Source: Planctomycetota bacterium
Lineage (GTDB): Bacteria; Planctomycetota; Planctomycetia; Pirellulales; Pirellulaceae
Assembly (NCBI GenBank): GCA_026692885.1
Contig: JAPLNJ010000629.1
Coordinates: forward strand, 1-8,565
DNA length: 8,565 nt
Direction: 5' to 3'
Position 1 is the first letter of the stretch. The number at the start of each line of letters is the position of its first letter. This document shows positions 6,461 through 8,565 of the stretch, one piece after another. The translations under genes and the position numbers were made by a program. The notes beneath the pieces are model-generated. The model was not told the origin of the DNA, made no database searches, and worked only from the letters and a program-made list of their open reading frames with translations.

Positions 6461-6505
6461 GAAACGACTACGGCCCACAGTGTGGGCCGTTTTGTAAGTC
6501 GTTTC
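6461..6505. terminator. Nested inverted repeat downstream of tRNA-Pro, possible terminator
   Basis: The inner stem ACGGCCCAC (6470-6478) pairs with GTGGGCCGT (6482-6490) around a three-base loop. The outer arms GAAACGACT (6461-6469) and AGTCGTTTC (6497-6505) pair perfectly, leaving TTTGTA bulged on one side. On the minus strand it starts 21 nt after the tRNA 3' end, a sensible place for transcript termination, and is followed by the moderately T-rich TTTCTTGTGTCTT. The better T-run (TTTT right after the inner stem) is on the plus strand, where no upstream gene needs it. Function as a tRNA terminator is inferred. Confidence 0.55.
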
Positions 6506-6526
6506 ATGTCAGACACTTCTGTCAAG

Positions 6527-6602
6527 TCGGGGTGGCGAGATTCGAACTCGCGACCTCTTGCACCCCAAGCAAGCGCGCTAATCCAGGCTGCGCTACACCC
6601 CG
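6527..6602 (-). tRNA. tRNA-Pro (anticodon GGG)
   Basis: A full 76-nt cloverleaf is visible on the minus strand. The acceptor stem CGGGGTG pairs with CACCCCG and is followed by discriminator A. The D arm is GCGC/GCGC, the anticodon stem CTTGC/GCAAG encloses the loop TTGGGGT with anticodon GGG, the variable loop is AGGTC, and the T arm GCGAG/CTCGC encloses TTCGAAT. It reads the proline codon CCC, frequent in GC-rich genomes. The 3' CCA is not encoded (CTT follows), so CCA must be added after transcription. It follows comM on the same strand with a gap of about 180 bp that contains its own candidate promoter. Confidence 0.97.
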
Positions 6603-6653
6603 ATGGGAACCGAACAGGGGCGTTTATGACCCACTGGCCGATGCCGCGAACAC

Positions 6654-6682
6654 AATATGGCAGATTTGCGGCTCGCTTTCAA
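6654..6682 (-). promoter_or_regulatory. Candidate promoter of tRNA-Pro
   Basis: On the minus strand TTGAAA (6682-6677, five of six consensus bases) is followed after exactly 17 nt by CATATT (6659-6654, four of six). Transcription would begin near 6647, about 45 nt before the mature tRNA, a plausible 5' leader for RNase P removal. Confidence 0.4.
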
Positions 6683-6783
6683 CGCCGGTTGCGGCCCCGA
6701 CGCAAATTATTCGTTGGCACCCTCGATCGTAGCCTAGGACCGGGCTGCGAGACGCCTGCTTTGCGGCCATCGGCACCCGCCAC

Positions 6784-8322
6784 TTACGTCCAGAAACTGC
6801 GATCCAGCATGCGGTAGTTGACGGCTTCCTGGATGTGCGACACGTGAATCTCGTCGCTGGTGTCCAAATCGGCGATGGTCCGGGCCACCCGCAAAATTTT
6901 GTCGTGTGCGCGCGCCGATAGCCCCAATTCGTTGACACTGTCCCGCAGCAAATTCATGCATTCGTCGTCCAGTCGGCAGTACTTGCGGATCTCGCGAGTG
7001 GTCATGTGGGCATTGTACCGGGTCTTGGCGCCAGCGAAGCGGCTTTCCTGAATCCGCCGCGCAGCCAGGACCTGGCCGCGCATCGTCTCGCTGCTCGTTC
7101 CCGGCGGGGCGATCGCCAACTCCTTGAACGGGACTGACGGCACTTCGATGTGGATGTCGATGCGGTCCAGTAACGGGCCACTGATCTTCGCCATATAGCG
7201 TTCGATCTGCGGCGGTGAGCAGTGGCAGTCGCGCCGGGGATCACTGCGATAGCCGCAAGGGCACGGATTGAGGGCCGCGAGCAGCATGAAATCGGCGGGA
7301 AACGTCGAGGAGTTGAGGGCCCGCGAGATCGTGACCACACCGTCCTCCAGCGGCTGCCGCAGCACCTCCAGCGTCCGCCGATTGAACTCGGGGAGTTCAT
7401 CCAGAAAGAGCACTCCGTTGTGCGAAAGCGAGATTTCGCCGGGCGTCGGCGTGCTGCCGCCGCCGACCAGTCCCGCATCGCTGATCGTGTGATGGGGCGA
7501 GCGAAACGGCCGTGTTGCCATCAAGGGCTGGCCAGGACGCAGTCGGCCGAGCACGCTGTAGATGCGGGTCGTCTCGATCGACTCGGCCGCCGACAAGGTC
7601 GGCAGGATCGACGGCACGCGTTTGGCCAGCATCGTCTTCCCCGATCCCGGCGGCCCGAGCATCAGTAAGTTGTGCGATCCGGCCGCCGCAATGGTGATCG
7701 CCCGCTTGGCCATCTCCTGACCCCGCACATCGACAAAATCCTCCTCGTACTTCGCGTAGGTTTCGAATAATTCGCCCAGCCGAGACGGTGCGGGATCGAT
7801 CTCCAACTGACCGGCAAAGAAGGCGACGGCTTGAGTCAAGCTGGCGACCGGAATCACGTCGATGTGCTCAACAATAGCGGCTTCTGCTGCGCTTTCGCTA
7901 GACACCACCAGACCTCGCAAACCCGCCTGCTGGGACGCCGCAATGGCCATCGACAGCGCGCCCTTGACCGGCCGTGTGGTGCCCTCCAACGCCAACTCGC
8001 CGACCACTGCGTACTTCTCCAGCAGTTCCGATTGCAGTTGTCCGCTGCCGGCCAGAATGCCCAACGCGATCGGCAGATCGAACGACGCAGCTTGCTTCGG
8101 CAACTCGGCTGGAGCCATATTGATGACGATACGGTCCTGCGGCCGTTGGTAACCCGAATTGACAATCGCCCGTTCGACCCGGTGGATACTCTCCTTCACC
8201 GCCGCTTCCGGTAGCCCCACCAGCACCGTCTTGGGCAGGGCGCCCGGCGAAACGTCCACCTCGACCTCGACCGGAATGGCTTCAATGCCGAACAGGGAAT
8301 AGGTTTGCAGTTTAGCCAGCAT
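6784..8322 (-). CDS. comM: YifB/ComM family Mg-chelatase-like AAA+ ATPase
   Basis: This 512-residue protein is full length for the YifB/ComM family. In Vibrio cholerae, ComM is a hexameric helicase that drives branch migration when incoming single-stranded DNA is integrated during natural transformation; the same role here is inferred. Seen in order: the N-terminal ChlI domain (MLAKLQTYSLFGIEAIPVEV, VGLPEAAVKES, INMAPAELPKQAASFDLPIAL); Walker A GPPGSGKT (223-230); RPFRSPHHTIS (271-281); Walker B VLFLDE (304-309) followed by LPEF; a four-cysteine cluster CPC...CHC (Cys354, 356, 366, 368); LLDRIDIHIEVP; and a C-terminal helical domain (LGLSARAHDKILRVARTIADL). The start is ATG 8322 because MLAKL is the family's usual beginning; the ribosome site is weak (GGA 8331-8329). 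An in-frame GTG at 8379 would add 19 atypical residues. The gene looks intact and likely monocistronic. Confidence 0.96.
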   Translation of the reverse strand: MLAKLQTYSLFGIEAIPVEVEVDVSPGALPKTVLVGLPEAAVKESIHRVERAIVNSGYQRPQDRIVINMAPAELPKQAASFDLPIALGILAGSGQLQSELLEKYAVVGELALEGTTRPVKGALSMAIAASQQAGLRGLVVSSESAAEAAIVEHIDVIPVASLTQAVAFFAGQLEIDPAPSRLGELFETYAKYEEDFVDVRGQEMAKRAITIAAAGSHNLLMLGPPGSGKTMLAKRVPSILPTLSAAESIETTRIYSVLGRLRPGQPLMATRPFRSPHHTISDAGLVGGGSTPTPGEISLSHNGVLFLDELPEFNRRTLEVLRQPLEDGVVTISRALNSSTFPADFMLLAALNPCPCGYRSDPRRDCHCSPPQIERYMAKISGPLLDRIDIHIEVPSVPFKELAIAPPGTSSETMRGQVLAARRIQESRFAGAKTRYNAHMTTREIRKYCRLDDECMNLLRDSVNELGLSARAHDKILRVARTIADLDTSDEIHVSHIQEAVNYRMLDRSFWT

Positions 8323-8350
8323 GATGTGTCCAATTGACAAGGGAGTCGGC

Positions 8351-8379
8351 ATTGTGGCAGCCGAGATCGGCACATGCAA
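8351..8379 (-). promoter_or_regulatory. Candidate promoter of comM
   Basis: On the minus strand TTGCAT (8379-8374) and CACAAT (8356-8351) are 17 nt apart. Transcription would start about 20 nt before the chosen ATG, which supports the start at 8322 over 8379. A consensus TTGACA also occurs further upstream (8452-8447) but has no good partner. Confidence 0.35.
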
Positions 8380-8565
8380 GGGACTCGCGGCGGATACTCG
8401 CAGGGTACGAAAAAAGGGGAATGTCCTGGCGTGTTCAGTTTGTGCCTGTCAAGGCCGATTGATTTGATCCCGTTTCTATTCCGCGTTTGGGGCTGGGGAA
8501 GGCTTGCTTACGTTGGGACGGGATGGTCGATCCGAGATTGATTTTCTCCCACTTGCTCAACGCCA

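Larger units (their letters stand above)
6029..6526. other. Gene-free region between the DinB-fold gene and tRNA-Pro
   Basis: About 500 bases without a supportable gene. It holds an 8-bp tandem duplication (GGGCAGAG twice, 6090-6105), a 12-bp perfect hairpin (6143-6169), a 12-bp tandem duplication (6426-6449) and a nested inverted repeat (6461-6505). Short open frames on both strands have arginine- and serine-rich translations without family features. Confidence 0.7.

Noticed and set aside
6418..6732. Plus-strand frame translating to a GVARFELATS-like peptide
   Set aside because: This is the familiar false ORF produced by reading the antisense strand of a tRNA gene.
7222..7668. Plus-strand open frames across comM
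   Set aside because: Shadows of a GC-rich gene that is complete and motif-rich on the minus strand.
8523..8565. Possible start of a plus-strand gene (MVDPRLIFSHLLNA) at the right edge
   Set aside because: Only 14 codons are visible, and no well-spaced ribosome site or family resemblance was found. It may be real but cannot be supported.

Overview
The window looks like chromosomal DNA of a Planctomycetota bacterium, probably near the Gemmataceae. This is inferred from the high GC content, from a secreted helical-repeat protein followed by a LamG/DUF1080-like domain (1047-2594), and from the tRNA gene lacking an encoded CCA. I cannot assign a genus. I see no phage, transposase, CRISPR array, defence system or biosynthetic cluster.

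Layout. Positions 1-893 (minus strand) hold a 3'-part HAD phosphatase fragment followed 42 nt later by a PLP-dependent amino-acid decarboxylase interrupted by an in-frame amber codon; the decarboxylase runs off the left edge. Positions 940-2978 (plus) hold a candidate promoter, the 515-residue exported protein, and an overlapping cupin gene broken by a one-base frameshift. The cupin's restored stop overlaps the start of a glycoside-hydrolase-like gene (2966) that loses its homology near 3455. A complete metallo-beta-lactamase-fold hydrolase lies on the minus strand (3481-4164). Directly after it comes the 3' end of a trmO gene (plus, to 4327), whose last codons overlap an intact SplB/COG1533-type radical SAM gene (4309-5481). 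A complete DinB/YfiT-fold gene (5564-6028, minus) faces it. A gene-free stretch with strong hairpins (6029-6526) precedes tRNA-Pro(GGG) (6527-6602, minus), and a complete comM/yifB gene (6784-8322, minus) closes the window.

The main theme is decay. Five of the protein genes left of 4330 are broken (nonsense codon, 5' loss, frameshift, 3' loss, 5' loss), while everything right of 4309 looks intact. The intact genes are a loose set of housekeeping or accessory functions (tRNA, YifB/ComM, DinB-fold protein, radical SAM enzyme, hydrolase) and do not form an obvious pathway. I did not find a convincing undescribed system. The most useful leads are the damage pattern, the possible single replacement event that placed the hydrolase between two truncated genes, and the unexplained hairpins beside the tRNA.
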